Below, piece after piece: positions 26,228 through 34,759 of a stretch of 64,000 nt of DNA (position 1 is its first letter; each line of letters opens with the position of its first letter). The notes beneath the pieces were generated by a model that was not told where the DNA came from, ran no database searches, and saw only the letters and a program-made list of their open reading frames with translations. The position numbers and the translations under genes were made by a program. The stretch comes from DAOTWC01 sp048499435 (lineage in GTDB: Bacteria; Chloroflexota; Anaerolineae; Aggregatilineales; Phototrophicaceae): assembly GCA_048499435.1 (NCBI GenBank), contig JASNZW010000003.1, forward strand, positions 372,001 to 436,000. Reading direction: 5' to 3'.

Positions 26228-28521
26228 TGCGCCGCTGGGTTGAACCAGCGTCTGGTGATGCGCCCGCCGAGCTGCGCGACGCGGTGGGCGGCGCGCCGCT
26301 GCTGGCGCAGATACTGGCGCGGCGCGGCATCACAACGGCGCGGGCGGCCGCGGCGTTTTTAGATCCGGATGCGTACACGCCGTCCCCGCCTGCTGACCTG
26401 CCGGACCTGGCACTGGCGGCGGCGCGCGTCCAGCAAGCGCTGGACGCGCGCGAGCAGATCTGCGTGTGGGGTGATTTCGATGTGGATGGCCAGACCGCGA
26501 CGGCGCTGCTGGTTGAAGCTCTGCGCGGGTTGGGCGCTGACCCTGTATATTATATCCCCGACCGCGCGCGCGAGGGGCATGGGCTGCACCGCGAAGCGCT
26601 GGCGGCGCGCATTGACGCGGGCGCGCGGCTGATCATCACTTGCGATACGGGGGTCGCGGCGCATGCGGCAGTTGAGTATGCCCGGACGCGCGGCGTGGAT
26701 GTTGTCATTACCGATCATCACAACCTGCCCGCCGCTCTGCCCGCCGCCTGTGCGGTTGTCAACCCGAAGCGCCTGCCCGCGGACCACCCCCTGCGCGAGC
26801 TGCCGGGCGTGGGCTGCGCCTATAAGCTGGTTGAGCAGCTTTACGCGGGCCAGCCGACCGCACATTTCCTTGACCTGGTGGCGCTGGGCATTGTCGCTGA
26901 CGTGGCAGTGCAGACAGGCGACACGCGCTACCTGCTTCAGCGCGGGTTAGAAGCGCTGCGCACAACAGCGCGACCAGGGCTGTTAAAGGTCATGGAGAAC
27001 GCCGGGGTGCACCCGGCGGAGGTGACCGAACAGCAGATCGGCTTTGCGCTGGGGCCGCGCCTGAACGCGCTGGGCCGCCTGGGCGACGCTAACGAGGCGG
27101 TTGTCCTGCTGACAGCGGCGGACCTGACCGCGGTAGAGGTGCTGGCGCAGCGGCTGGAGGGGCTGAATAACCAGCGCAAATTTGAGACCGACCAGGTATA
27201 TAACGCCGCGCTGCGCATGGTCGAGAGCGACCGGTCGCTGCTGGACCACGCCGCGCTGGTGTTGAGCCATGAGCGCTGGCCAGGCGGCGTGATCGGTATC
27301 GCGGCCAGCCGCCTGGCGGAGCGTTTTAACCGGCCGGTAGTGCTTATCGTCACGCCGCCCGGCGGCGTAGGGCGCGGCTCGGCGCGCTCGGTGGCCGGCT
27401 GCGATATCACTGCGGCGCTGGCGGAACACGCCGCTGTGCTGCGCAGCTATGGCGGCCATGCGATGGCCGCCGGGCTGACGATTGACGCCGCTGCTGTGCC
27501 CGCTTTCCGGCAGGCGCTGGGCTATACCGTGCGGCGTATGGTAGGCGACGCGCCGGCGGCGGCGCTGGCCGTAGATGCCTATATTACACTGGAGGAGCTG
27601 TCGCTGGCATTCGCGGAGCAGCTTGGTCGGCTGGCTCCGTTTGGGCCGGGCAACCCGCCGGTGACGCTGGTGACGCGCGGGCTGCGGGCGCGCACGCGGC
27701 GTGCGCTGGGGCGCGGCGGCGATCACCTGCGCGTGACAGTTGCGGACGATACCGGCGTTGAGCGCGAAGTTATCTGGTGGCGGGGGGCCGCCGATGAGTT
27801 TCCCGGCGAGCGCTTTGACCTGGCCTACAGCGTCCGGGTCAGCCGGTTTAGCGGCGCGCCGGAAATGCTGCTGGAGTGGATTGACGCGCGCGAGATCGCG
27901 GCGGACGCGGCGGTGGACGTTGTTTCCGCCGCAGCGCTGGCGGGCGACTACCGCCGGTCGGATAATCTGCTGGCGGCCCTGGCAGCCCTGCGCGCGCGCG
28001 AACCCGATCTTGCTGTGTGGCGTGAAGCCGCTGGTCAGGTTGACGGGCTGACGCGCGCGCAGCTCGCGCCGGCGCCGGCGCTGGCGGTATGGACTGTTCC
28101 ACCGGGGCCGGAGATCTGGCAGATGGTGCTGGAGCGCGCCCGGCCCGCGCGCGTTTATTTGTTTGGCGCTGCCGACCCCGATCTGGACACGCCGCGCGCG
28201 TTTATCCGCCGGCTGGCGGGGCTGGCGAAGACGGCGGCGGCGCGCGCCGCGCCCGTCTCCGCGGCTGAGCTAGCGGCGGCAATGGCGCACGGCGAGGCGG
28301 CTGTTCACGCCGGGCTGCGGCTGCTGGCGGCCGAGGGACATATCACCGTGCAGGCGCGGCCTGACGGTTTGCTGAGCCTGAGCGTCTCAGGCGCGGCGGA
28401 TGGCGCAGCCCTGATTGCAGCCCGGCGCGAGGTTGAGCAGCGGCTAAAGGAAGCCGCCGCCTACCGCCGCTACTGGAGCAGCGCGCAGCAGCTTCCCGGC
28501 CTGTCCCCTGATTATCCCTGA
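26227..28521 (+). CDS. recJ: Single-stranded-DNA-specific exonuclease RecJ
   Basis: 764 residues. The DHH phosphoesterase motifs 'GDFDVDGQTA' (near 80) and 'TDHHN' (D163 H164 H165) are intact, and the DHHA1 domain shows 'GVIGIAASRLAERFNRP' and 'GGHAMAAGLTID'. An OB-like domain follows (about 455-555). The C-terminal ~200 residues form an extra region ending in a winged-helix-like segment, longer than E. coli RecJ (577). RecJ degrades single strands 5'-3' in recombination and mismatch repair. The ATG shares one base with the preceding stop. Convergent with the S8 protease gene, overlapping it by ten bases. Confidence 0.95.
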   Translation: MRRWVEPASGDAPAELRDAVGGAPLLAQILARRGITTARAAAAFLDPDAYTPSPPADLPDLALAAARVQQALDAREQICVWGDFDVDGQTATALLVEALRGLGADPVYYIPDRAREGHGLHREALAARIDAGARLIITCDTGVAAHAAVEYARTRGVDVVITDHHNLPAALPAACAVVNPKRLPADHPLRELPGVGCAYKLVEQLYAGQPTAHFLDLVALGIVADVAVQTGDTRYLLQRGLEALRTTARPGLLKVMENAGVHPAEVTEQQIGFALGPRLNALGRLGDANEAVVLLTAADLTAVEVLAQRLEGLNNQRKFETDQVYNAALRMVESDRSLLDHAALVLSHERWPGGVIGIAASRLAERFNRPVVLIVTPPGGVGRGSARSVAGCDITAALAEHAAVLRSYGGHAMAAGLTIDAAAVPAFRQALGYTVRRMVGDAPAAALAVDAYITLEELSLAFAEQLGRLAPFGPGNPPVTLVTRGLRARTRRALGRGGDHLRVTVADDTGVEREVIWWRGAADEFPGERFDLAYSVRVSRFSGAPEMLLEWIDAREIAADAAVDVVSAAALAGDYRRSDNLLAALAALRAREPDLAVWREAAGQVDGLTRAQLAPAPALAVWTVPPGPEIWQMVLERARPARVYLFGAADPDLDTPRAFIRRLAGLAKTAAARAAPVSAAELAAAMAHGEAAVHAGLRLLAAEGHITVQARPDGLLSLSVSGAADGAALIAARREVEQRLKEAAAYRRYWSSAQQLPGLSPDYP

Positions 28522-30113
28522 GTCACCCTGAAAATATGCTCGACCGCGCCGCCGGCTTCGGCCACGCTGGCGTAGAGCGTGTCGAGCGCTCCGGCAGGCG
28601 ATTCGCCGGCGGCGCGCAGCAGCGCCAGCGCCGCCGCAACCACTGGCGCGGCGAAAGACGTGCCTGCCCACCAGGCCCAGCCGCTGCTGTTCGCGCTGGC
28701 TGTGCCCGGCAGCGGGCCAGTGTATACGCCCAGCATACCGTCACCGGCATGGGCTGTGCCGCTGCTGTCCTGGATGCCGCCGAACGTGGCGATCCCTGCG
28801 CCGCCGGTGTCGGAGATGTTGGAGTAGCTGGCGGGCGACTGGCTGTTCTTTTGCAGCGCGCCGACACCTATGACCGTGTCCAGGGCGGCGGGCAGGCGGG
28901 CAGGGGGGCGAACGTGATTGGCGCCGTCGTTGCCTGCCGCGGCCACGACCAGGACGCCGCGCGCTTTAAGCGCTTCACACATCTGGCTGAGCGGCAGATA
29001 TGACCGTTCGACAAAGCCGGGGCGGCCGCTGAGCCAGTCGCGGAACCAGCGCCATTCCTCAAACTGAACGGGCAGTTGGCGGTGATCTATGTGTTCTGGC
29101 CGCGGAATGTCGAGCATCAGGCTCAGGTTAACAACTAGCGGGCGTTCGCTGTGCTCGGCTGCCAGCAGCGCCAGCCCGCGAATGATGGTTTCCAGCGTGC
29201 CTACGCCCCAGTCATTGAGCACCTGCACCAGGTGCAGGCTGGCCTCCGGGGCGATAGTGTGGGCGATGCCGGCGGCGAACAGGCCGTGATCGTACATGAT
29301 ATAGTCGTGGCCGTAGATGCCCGCGCTGCTGGGGTGGGTGTGGTCATTGAGGCTGCGCATCTGCTGGCTGGTGTCGTAGGTGATGCGCAGGCGGTGGTTG
29401 GGCAGGGCGAAGCTGCCATCAGGGCCGAGCAGCTCATAGACCAGCGGGTTTTCGGCGGCCAGCCTGGCGTAAGCGTCCGCAAGCTGATCGTGCGGCGGCG
29501 CTGTGTCCAGGATAGCGATTTCAACGCCGCTGCCGCGCGATTTACTGGCCGATTCCAGGTCAAGCAGGCTGAAACGGTAGGGCGCGCTGGCCGGGCTGCC
29601 GCTGTAAGCCTGTGGGCGCGCGCCTGGCCCGCCTAGGCCGAGGTGCATCTGCGCGCTGTTGGCCAGCCAGTTGGGTGTCACCGCGCTGACGCGGACGGAA
29701 TCGCCGCCGTCCGGCCGCAGCTCAGCGGCCCTGGCCGACGCATCGAGGGCGCGGTCGTGCTGTTCGATAAGCTCGACAAAGGCGCGCGCGCCGCTGGCCG
29801 CGCGCAGATGGCTGTTCACAGCGCCAACATCCGCCAGCACCGCCGACAGAAAGGCGGGCGCGGCGGCGTCTGCGCCAGTTTTGTCCGCCTGCGCGCGCGC
29901 GGTGGTGGTTATACGGGCGGCATCCGCCCTGGTGACTGCCTGGGCCAGCGTGTGATCGTCGCTGCGGGCGGTGACGATTGGGTCCTGCGCGAGGCGTTCG
30001 AGCAGCGCGCCAGGCGCGAGCGGCTGGTCATGCTCCACGAACAGAACCATTTCGCCCGGAACAAAAAACGCCAGCGGTTTCTGGCCGGGATCAACCGACT
30101 GCGGTTTGGACAT
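28512..30113 (-). CDS. S8 (subtilisin-like) serine protease, apparently cytoplasmic
   Basis: 533 residues. The subtilase triad is present: D203 (VEIAILDTA), H276 (DHGLFAAGIAH) and S486 (GTSFAAP), with oxyanion N395 (AAGND). No signal peptide or membrane helix is seen, and the ~140-residue N-terminal region is not a typical export propeptide. The enzyme is thus probably intracellular. It is the last gene of a minus-strand operon with sigma factor, zinc-finger protein and TPR-CHAT protease, and its start overlaps the CHAT gene end by 23 bases. A cascade in which the CHAT protease activates this one is an inference from the context. Confidence 0.9.
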   Translation of the reverse strand: MSKPQSVDPGQKPLAFFVPGEMVLFVEHDQPLAPGALLERLAQDPIVTARSDDHTLAQAVTRADAARITTTARAQADKTGADAAAPAFLSAVLADVGAVNSHLRAASGARAFVELIEQHDRALDASARAAELRPDGGDSVRVSAVTPNWLANSAQMHLGLGGPGARPQAYSGSPASAPYRFSLLDLESASKSRGSGVEIAILDTAPPHDQLADAYARLAAENPLVYELLGPDGSFALPNHRLRITYDTSQQMRSLNDHTHPSSAGIYGHDYIMYDHGLFAAGIAHTIAPEASLHLVQVLNDWGVGTLETIIRGLALLAAEHSERPLVVNLSLMLDIPRPEHIDHRQLPVQFEEWRWFRDWLSGRPGFVERSYLPLSQMCEALKARGVLVVAAAGNDGANHVRPPARLPAALDTVIGVGALQKNSQSPASYSNISDTGGAGIATFGGIQDSSGTAHAGDGMLGVYTGPLPGTASANSSGWAWWAGTSFAAPVVAAALALLRAAGESPAGALDTLYASVAEAGGAVEHIFRVTQG

Positions 30114-32997
30114 TTGTTAACTCCTCCTGCTGGAAACCGCCAGAGTCCTGTGCTGTCAATGGGTCAGGGTTGCCGATAAGCTGGAAAGCCCCCCAGAAGG
30201 CCGGGTGCAGGTGGGGCGCGCAGGCCAGCAGCTCGCACTGCGCCGCGCGCAGCGCGGCGGCTTTGGACGCGCCCCGGCGCAGTGCGCCGTAGACCTGTCT
30301 CATTGTCTGTAACGCAATATCATCGTCCACCCGCCACAGGCTGGCGATGAGCGCGCCCGCGCCGGCGTAAAGGAAACTGTGCCCCAGGCCGATAAGTTCA
30401 TCGCCGGGCGCAACCCGCGCGCGGCCTGTCTCGCAGGCGCTGAGCGTAACCAGCTCGAAGCTGAGGTCGTTCTGGAGCAGGTCATCGGTGAAGAGCTGGC
30501 CATCGGCAAGCTGGATATAAGAGAAATCCGGCTGGTCGATCCGGTATTTTCCGTGCGCGGCGATGTGAAGAATCTGCCGGGGCGGCGCCGCTAATGACCG
30601 GCGGTTGGCGCTGTCCTCAACGCACAGCTGGCCGCCGAACAGGTCAAAGACCGATTGGGCCTCCGCTTGTGTGTTGGGGAACAGGCCGCCGTGTGAATGC
30701 GCCAGCGCCAGCGCGCCAGCGGCGCGGTGTGGGCTGCGCTGCGTCGCCAGGCCGGCGGCAGGCAGCGTCGCAAGCTCGCGCTGCTGAATAAGATACTGCT
30801 GGCCGTCGTGCAGCAGGTTGAACGGCAGATAATGCAGCGCGCCATACGGCACAATGACAACCCGTGAGCGCCCCGCCAGCGCAGCGGCCAGCGGCGCGAT
30901 AAGCGCGGCGTGGAGGCGCTGCAGCACAGTAAGCGTGTGGCCGTGAAGCGTTTGAGTCACCGGCGCAGCGCGGCCCGCGCGCAGTGCGCGGTCTATGTAA
31001 AGCTGGAGCTTTTCGATCAGGCTGTTCAGGGCCTCAGGCGCGATACCCAGCGGGTGTACCTGGAGGCCGCGCGCGTCGAGTGTAAACGCCCACAGATGCT
31101 CGCCGTCATTATAGTATTCGACCAGCACAGCGTCCGGGCTGATGGCTGCCTGAATGTCGGCCAGCGCGATCGTGGGTTCGCTGCGCTCGGCAGCGGCGGG
31201 GTCGCTCAGCAGGTAGAGGCGCTCGGTCAGCGCGCGCATGCGCCGTTCGCAGGTTGTCAGTTCAGCCAGCGCCTGCTGCGGGGTCAGGCGCGGCGCCGGT
31301 TGGCCGGCCTCATCAGCGGCGGCGGGTTCATACACCATACGATAATACCAGTGGTGACGGGCGCGAAGCTGATCCAGTTCCTCAACCATCTGCTGGGCTT
31401 CGGGCGTGTCAGTGGCCCAGCGCATGGCTTCGCGGTTAACCAGGTGGCCCAGCAGCACCTGGGATTTCGCTTTTTCCAGCGTTTCAAAAGCGGACGCGGG
31501 CTGGCCAGCATGCAGATACATGTGGATTAGCGCGCGCAGCGCCTCGCCTTTGTCCTCCAGGAAACCGGGGCGCAGCGTGACAGTAAGGCGGCGCTGAAGG
31601 CGTTCCACGGTGGCGGCGGCGGCCTGATAATGGCGCGCGGCCCGCAGGCTGCGCTGGCGGCAGGCTGCGATGTGGCCTTGCAGCAGGTGTGCGCTGTAGC
31701 GCAGGGCCGGCATGTGACACTGCTGCGCCAGCCGGGCCGCGCGCGCGGCCTGCTCAGCGGCTGCATCCAGGCTGCCGGCGGCGAACGCGGCCTGGGCCGC
31801 CAGCAGCGTGGTTTCGGCAAAGGTTATACGGTGTTCATTCGGGTTCAGGCTAGCCGCCGCTGTCTGCGCCGCGCGCGCGGCGGCCTGGTGGTCGCCCTGG
31901 CGCAGCGCGATACGCCCCCGGCGCAGATGAACGGTCGCGGTCCAGGCGGATGCGCCCAGCGCGGTGTACAGCGGCTCAGCTTCTTCGAGCGCCGCCAGCG
32001 CCGCAGTGTCGTTCCCTAGCGCCGCCTCAGCGGTCGCCAGGTGCAGCAGCGTGCGCGCCAGCCCCAGGTCAGCGTTCTGCTGCCGGTAGGCTTCGATGAC
32101 TTCGCAGGCGAGGTCACGCGCCTGCCGGCTGCGGTTGAGGGCCAGATAGCATTCAACCATCTCGCGCCGGGCCAGCGTGTGCTGGACGGGCAGCTCGCCG
32201 GGCGCGAGATCGAGCACGTGGTGCAGCAGCCGCAGGGCGTGCCGATAGTGCCCCTGCGCCTGCGCGATATAAGCGATGTTCAGCTCCGCGACGGCAGCGC
32301 CGGTGCGCTCGCCGCGCGCCAGCAGATGGTCATAGGCGCGCTCGTGGCAGCGCAGCGCTTCGTCAAACGCCGCCAGGAAGGTGTGCGCGTAGCCCATGTT
32401 GGTGAAGATGTACGGCAGATAGGGCGTGCCGGCTTCCCCCATGCTCTCCGCTGTGCGGTGCGCAGACTGGTACATGCTCAGCGCGCGGCGGTGTTCGCCG
32501 AGCAGGTCATGGACGATAGCGGTGTTCAGGTCAAGCCGGAGCAGCCGGTCAACGTCATTGTGGCGGGTGAAGATTTCACGCGCTTCGGCGGCGTCGGCCA
32601 GGGCTTCGTCCACACGTTTCAGGTCGGCGCTGATATACAACCGGCCAATGCGCGTGCGCGCCCAGCCGATTTCATCGCCGGCTTCGATGAACATCTGCCC
32701 CGCCTGGCCGAGCGTGTCCCAGGCTTCTTCAATGCGCCCCAGCAGCTTGACCGCGTCACCGCGCGCCATCAGGCCCAGCGCGGTGACGCCAGGGCTGTGG
32801 GCGTGGCGGCCGATGGCGATGATGGCTTCGGCCAGCGCCAGCGAACGGTTGGCGTCAATCGTCCAGTGCCGGTCAGCTTCGGCCTTGAGCTGCTCCGCCG
32901 CCGCTGCCGCGCTGACAGCATCAAGCGGCGCTGCCAGCAGTTCGGCCAGCGCCTCGCTGTCACCAGTGAGGAATCTCTGCAGAAGATCGTTGCGCAT
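30091..32997 (-). CDS. TPR-CHAT caspase-like protease
   Basis: 968 residues. Roughly residues 50-560 are tandem tetratricopeptide helices (many repeats with the W-LG-Y-A-FP type spacing). The C-terminal CHAT domain (about 690-945) carries the caspase-like dyad H815 (HIAAHG) and C855 (SACETG), followed by 'LWRVDD' and 'NP' as in the family. CHAT proteases are relatives of caspases/separase; known TPR-CHAT proteins act in RNA-activated and other defence proteolysis. I chose ATG 32997 because the longer reading to 33237 overlaps the upstream gene and is low quality. AAGGA lies upstream. The operon context suggests control by the neighbouring sigma factor. Confidence 0.92.
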   Translation of the reverse strand: MRNDLLQRFLTGDSEALAELLAAPLDAVSAAAAAEQLKAEADRHWTIDANRSLALAEAIIAIGRHAHSPGVTALGLMARGDAVKLLGRIEEAWDTLGQAGQMFIEAGDEIGWARTRIGRLYISADLKRVDEALADAAEAREIFTRHNDVDRLLRLDLNTAIVHDLLGEHRRALSMYQSAHRTAESMGEAGTPYLPYIFTNMGYAHTFLAAFDEALRCHERAYDHLLARGERTGAAVAELNIAYIAQAQGHYRHALRLLHHVLDLAPGELPVQHTLARREMVECYLALNRSRQARDLACEVIEAYRQQNADLGLARTLLHLATAEAALGNDTAALAALEEAEPLYTALGASAWTATVHLRRGRIALRQGDHQAAARAAQTAAASLNPNEHRITFAETTLLAAQAAFAAGSLDAAAEQAARAARLAQQCHMPALRYSAHLLQGHIAACRQRSLRAARHYQAAAATVERLQRRLTVTLRPGFLEDKGEALRALIHMYLHAGQPASAFETLEKAKSQVLLGHLVNREAMRWATDTPEAQQMVEELDQLRARHHWYYRMVYEPAAADEAGQPAPRLTPQQALAELTTCERRMRALTERLYLLSDPAAAERSEPTIALADIQAAISPDAVLVEYYNDGEHLWAFTLDARGLQVHPLGIAPEALNSLIEKLQLYIDRALRAGRAAPVTQTLHGHTLTVLQRLHAALIAPLAAALAGRSRVVIVPYGALHYLPFNLLHDGQQYLIQQRELATLPAAGLATQRSPHRAAGALALAHSHGGLFPNTQAEAQSVFDLFGGQLCVEDSANRRSLAAPPRQILHIAAHGKYRIDQPDFSYIQLADGQLFTDDLLQNDLSFELVTLSACETGRARVAPGDELIGLGHSFLYAGAGALIASLWRVDDDIALQTMRQVYGALRRGASKAAALRAAQCELLACAPHLHPAFWGAFQLIGNPDPLTAQDSGGFQQEELTNVQTAVG

Positions 32998-33043
32998 GGA
33001 CAGGCTGTCCTTGATTACACGCGCCGCCGTAACAGATATGCGT

Positions 33044-33778
33044 TCATTCCTGCGGCGTGAGGCCCTGCAGGTCAAGCCCCTCAAGCACGACAACGCGCCC
33101 GGCATGGGTGCGGATGCGCAGCGCCGCCGGCTCTGCGGTGGGAAGCGTACATTTAAATTCGCAGAACTCGTCCAGCGCGGCGGCGCAGGTGAGCGCGCCG
33201 GCCTGGCGCAGTTCGACCAGCGCGCCAACCCACTCATCCTGCTTTTTCTCGGTGATTATCTGACCGGTAAGCTCAAAGCCAGAGTCTGCCGGGTGAAATT
33301 CGAGAAAGATTGTGATGCCGCTGGCGCGGGCTGTGATCTGCCCGGCGCTTGAACCGCGTAGCGCCATAACCGGCGTTTGCGGCACCAGCGCCGCGATCAG
33401 CTCGCCTGGACGGGGCAGGCGGGGCAGCCTGAGTGAACGCTGTGGGCGCGCCGCCGCAGGCGATTCCGAAGCGAGGAAGGCGCGCAGGTCGGCCAGTTCG
33501 GCGGCGCAGTGTGGGCAGGCGGCCAGGTGGCGCGCGATGGCAGCCGACTGTTCCGCGCTAAGAAGCTGCAAATGGTGCTCGCCCAGCGCCTGCGGTGAAG
33601 GACATTCCCAGCGATATAAACCAAGGCGCACCGCATTTTCGAGCTGCCGCGCCTCCTGCAGGCGCCAGGAACAGCTCGGACATCGCTCAAGGTGCTGTAG
33701 TATGGTGGGGGCGGCTTCGCCATCGAGCGCGGCTGTGAGCTGATCTTCGGTTAATGCCGGTGGCTGTGTGCATTCCAT
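33044..33778 (-). CDS. Soluble double zinc-finger (zf-HC2-type) protein, putative anti-sigma factor
   Basis: 244 residues with two HxxxCxxC anti-sigma-type zinc fingers: H29-C33-C36 and H84-C88-C91. Most anti-sigma factors of this kind have one such finger and a membrane helix; here no membrane helix is seen and the C-terminal half (about 125-244) is a beta-rich cytoplasmic domain. It follows an ECF-type sigma gene and precedes the CHAT protease. Binding to the sigma factor is inferred from position. The domain with duplicated finger could alternatively couple sigma release to protease substrates. Confidence 0.78.
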   Translation of the reverse strand: MECTQPPALTEDQLTAALDGEAAPTILQHLERCPSCSWRLQEARQLENAVRLGLYRWECPSPQALGEHHLQLLSAEQSAAIARHLAACPHCAAELADLRAFLASESPAAARPQRSLRLPRLPRPGELIAALVPQTPVMALRGSSAGQITARASGITIFLEFHPADSGFELTGQIITEKKQDEWVGALVELRQAGALTCAAALDEFCEFKCTLPTAEPAALRIRTHAGRVVVLEGLDLQGLTPQE

Positions 33779-33819
33779 CCGTTATGGCCTTTGTGGTGTG
33801 AATACTGCGCGTTAATTCT

Positions 33820-33842
33820 GAATTGTCCGTGTTACCTAAATA
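33820..33842 (-). promoter_or_regulatory. Shared leader motif copy 2 (before zinc-finger gene)
   Basis: On the minus strand TATTTAGGT (33842-33834), six bases, then GACAATTC (33827-33820). The same two blocks occur before the sigma gene. The motif lies 42-64 bases upstream of the ATG, a normal position for a promoter or operator. Confidence 0.5.
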
Positions 33843-33879
33843 AATGCAACACGCAGACATTTATCAGCGCCAGCCGCCG

Positions 33880-34560
33880 CTAAGCGGACTGTGAATTGAC
33901 GTTTGCCCACTGGTTGACTTTAGGGTCAGCGCGCAGCGCGCGCCGGATACGGTACAGCGCCAGCGACACCTCACGCGCGCTGCCCCAGGCAGAGGGGTAG
34001 AGTTCCGCGATTTCGGCGGGCTTGAGTTCGAGCACAAACACGCCGTGCGCCAGCAGCCTGTCATTTTCGTCCGGCAGGGTTTCGCACATGATGCGCCACA
34101 GGGCAGCGGCGTCGGCGTCAGCGCTTAAGGTTGGGGCCTGTTCAACGTCCCCGGCCACCTCCAGCGACACGGCGGTAAACCGCTGGTGGTCACGGATATA
34201 CTGCGCGATGGCGGTGTGCACGCACAGTTTCAGATAGGCCAACACCTGCGACAGCAGCTCAAACTGCTGGAATTTCGGGCCGCGCAGAGCGAAGTAAAAA
34301 TTCGACAGCGCCTGGCTGACGAAATACTCGGCGTTTTCGTCTGTCTGGTCAAAACGGCTGTGGTTGTACACCCACCTGCGCACCTGCGGCTCGTAAATCT
34401 GGTAGGCGTATGTGAAGGCATCCGCCGCGCCCTCCAGCAGCGCGCGGCGCAGCAGCTCCAGACAGAAGCGTGTGTCGTTAGGTTGGTGATGGGTAAATTT
34501 ATGCGTTTCTTCTGCACAGCGAGCAGCCAGATTATCCACGGTTAAGCGCGCAAGGTTCAT
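33880..34560 (-). CDS. ECF-type RNA polymerase sigma-70 family factor
   Basis: 226 residues. The N-terminal half resembles sigma region 2 ('ADAFTYAYQIYEPQVRRWVYNHSRFDQ' area 45-75, then 'SNFYFALRG' and an aromatic helix), and the C-terminal part has a region-4-like helix-turn-helix ('LKPAEIAELYPSAWGSAREVSLALYRIRRAL', about 178-212). Length and layout are those of ECF-like factors. It would direct polymerase to a small regulon, probably including its own operon. First gene of a four-gene minus-strand operon with zinc-finger, CHAT and S8 genes. Confidence 0.8.
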   Translation of the reverse strand: MNLARLTVDNLAARCAEETHKFTHHQPNDTRFCLELLRRALLEGAADAFTYAYQIYEPQVRRWVYNHSRFDQTDENAEYFVSQALSNFYFALRGPKFQQFELLSQVLAYLKLCVHTAIAQYIRDHQRFTAVSLEVAGDVEQAPTLSADADAAALWRIMCETLPDENDRLLAHGVFVLELKPAEIAELYPSAWGSAREVSLALYRIRRALRADPKVNQWANVNSQSA

Positions 34561-34590
34561 ACTGAAAAGCCCTTGTGTGGTGCGAGAGGC

Positions 34591-34615
34591 GAATTTGTCA
34601 CTGAGGACCTAAATA
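34591..34615 (-). promoter_or_regulatory. Shared leader motif copy 1 (before sigma gene)
   Basis: On the minus strand TATTTAGGT (34615-34607), seven bases, then GACAAATTC (34599-34591). It matches the block pair before the zinc-finger gene; a further shared block CACCACA(C)AAGG lies at 34582-34571 and 33798-33788. It lies 31-55 bases upstream of the sigma ATG and overlaps the plus-strand promoter listed next. Confidence 0.5.
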
Positions 34616-34623
34616 CCTGTTAT
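34595..34623 (+). promoter_or_regulatory. Possible promoter for the two sensor kinases
   Basis: TTGTCA (34595-34600), a 17-base spacer and TGTTAT (34618-34623) on the plus strand precede the GAF/PAS kinase gene by about 135 bases. The -35 matches at five of six positions, the -10 at four. It overlaps the shared motif on the other strand. Confidence 0.35.
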
Positions 34624-34759
34624 TCTCCCGTGAAAAGTATAGTAACGTGTCTCTGACCAGGAAGCAACCCAGCCCTGACAAGTGTACGGCTTTGGGCGGC
34701 GAAATTCTCAAGGGGCCGGCGCGCGCAGCCATGATATGATGCGCATATGCACGGGGTGG

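Noticed and set aside
21009..28521. Defence-island reading of the helicase-nuclease genes
   Set aside because: RecJ and AddAB-like parts fit housekeeping recombination; no restriction, CRISPR or toxin genes are adjacent.
32998..33237. Extended start of the CHAT gene
   Set aside because: The extra 80 residues overlap the zinc-finger gene and are Arg/Pro-rich without domain features.
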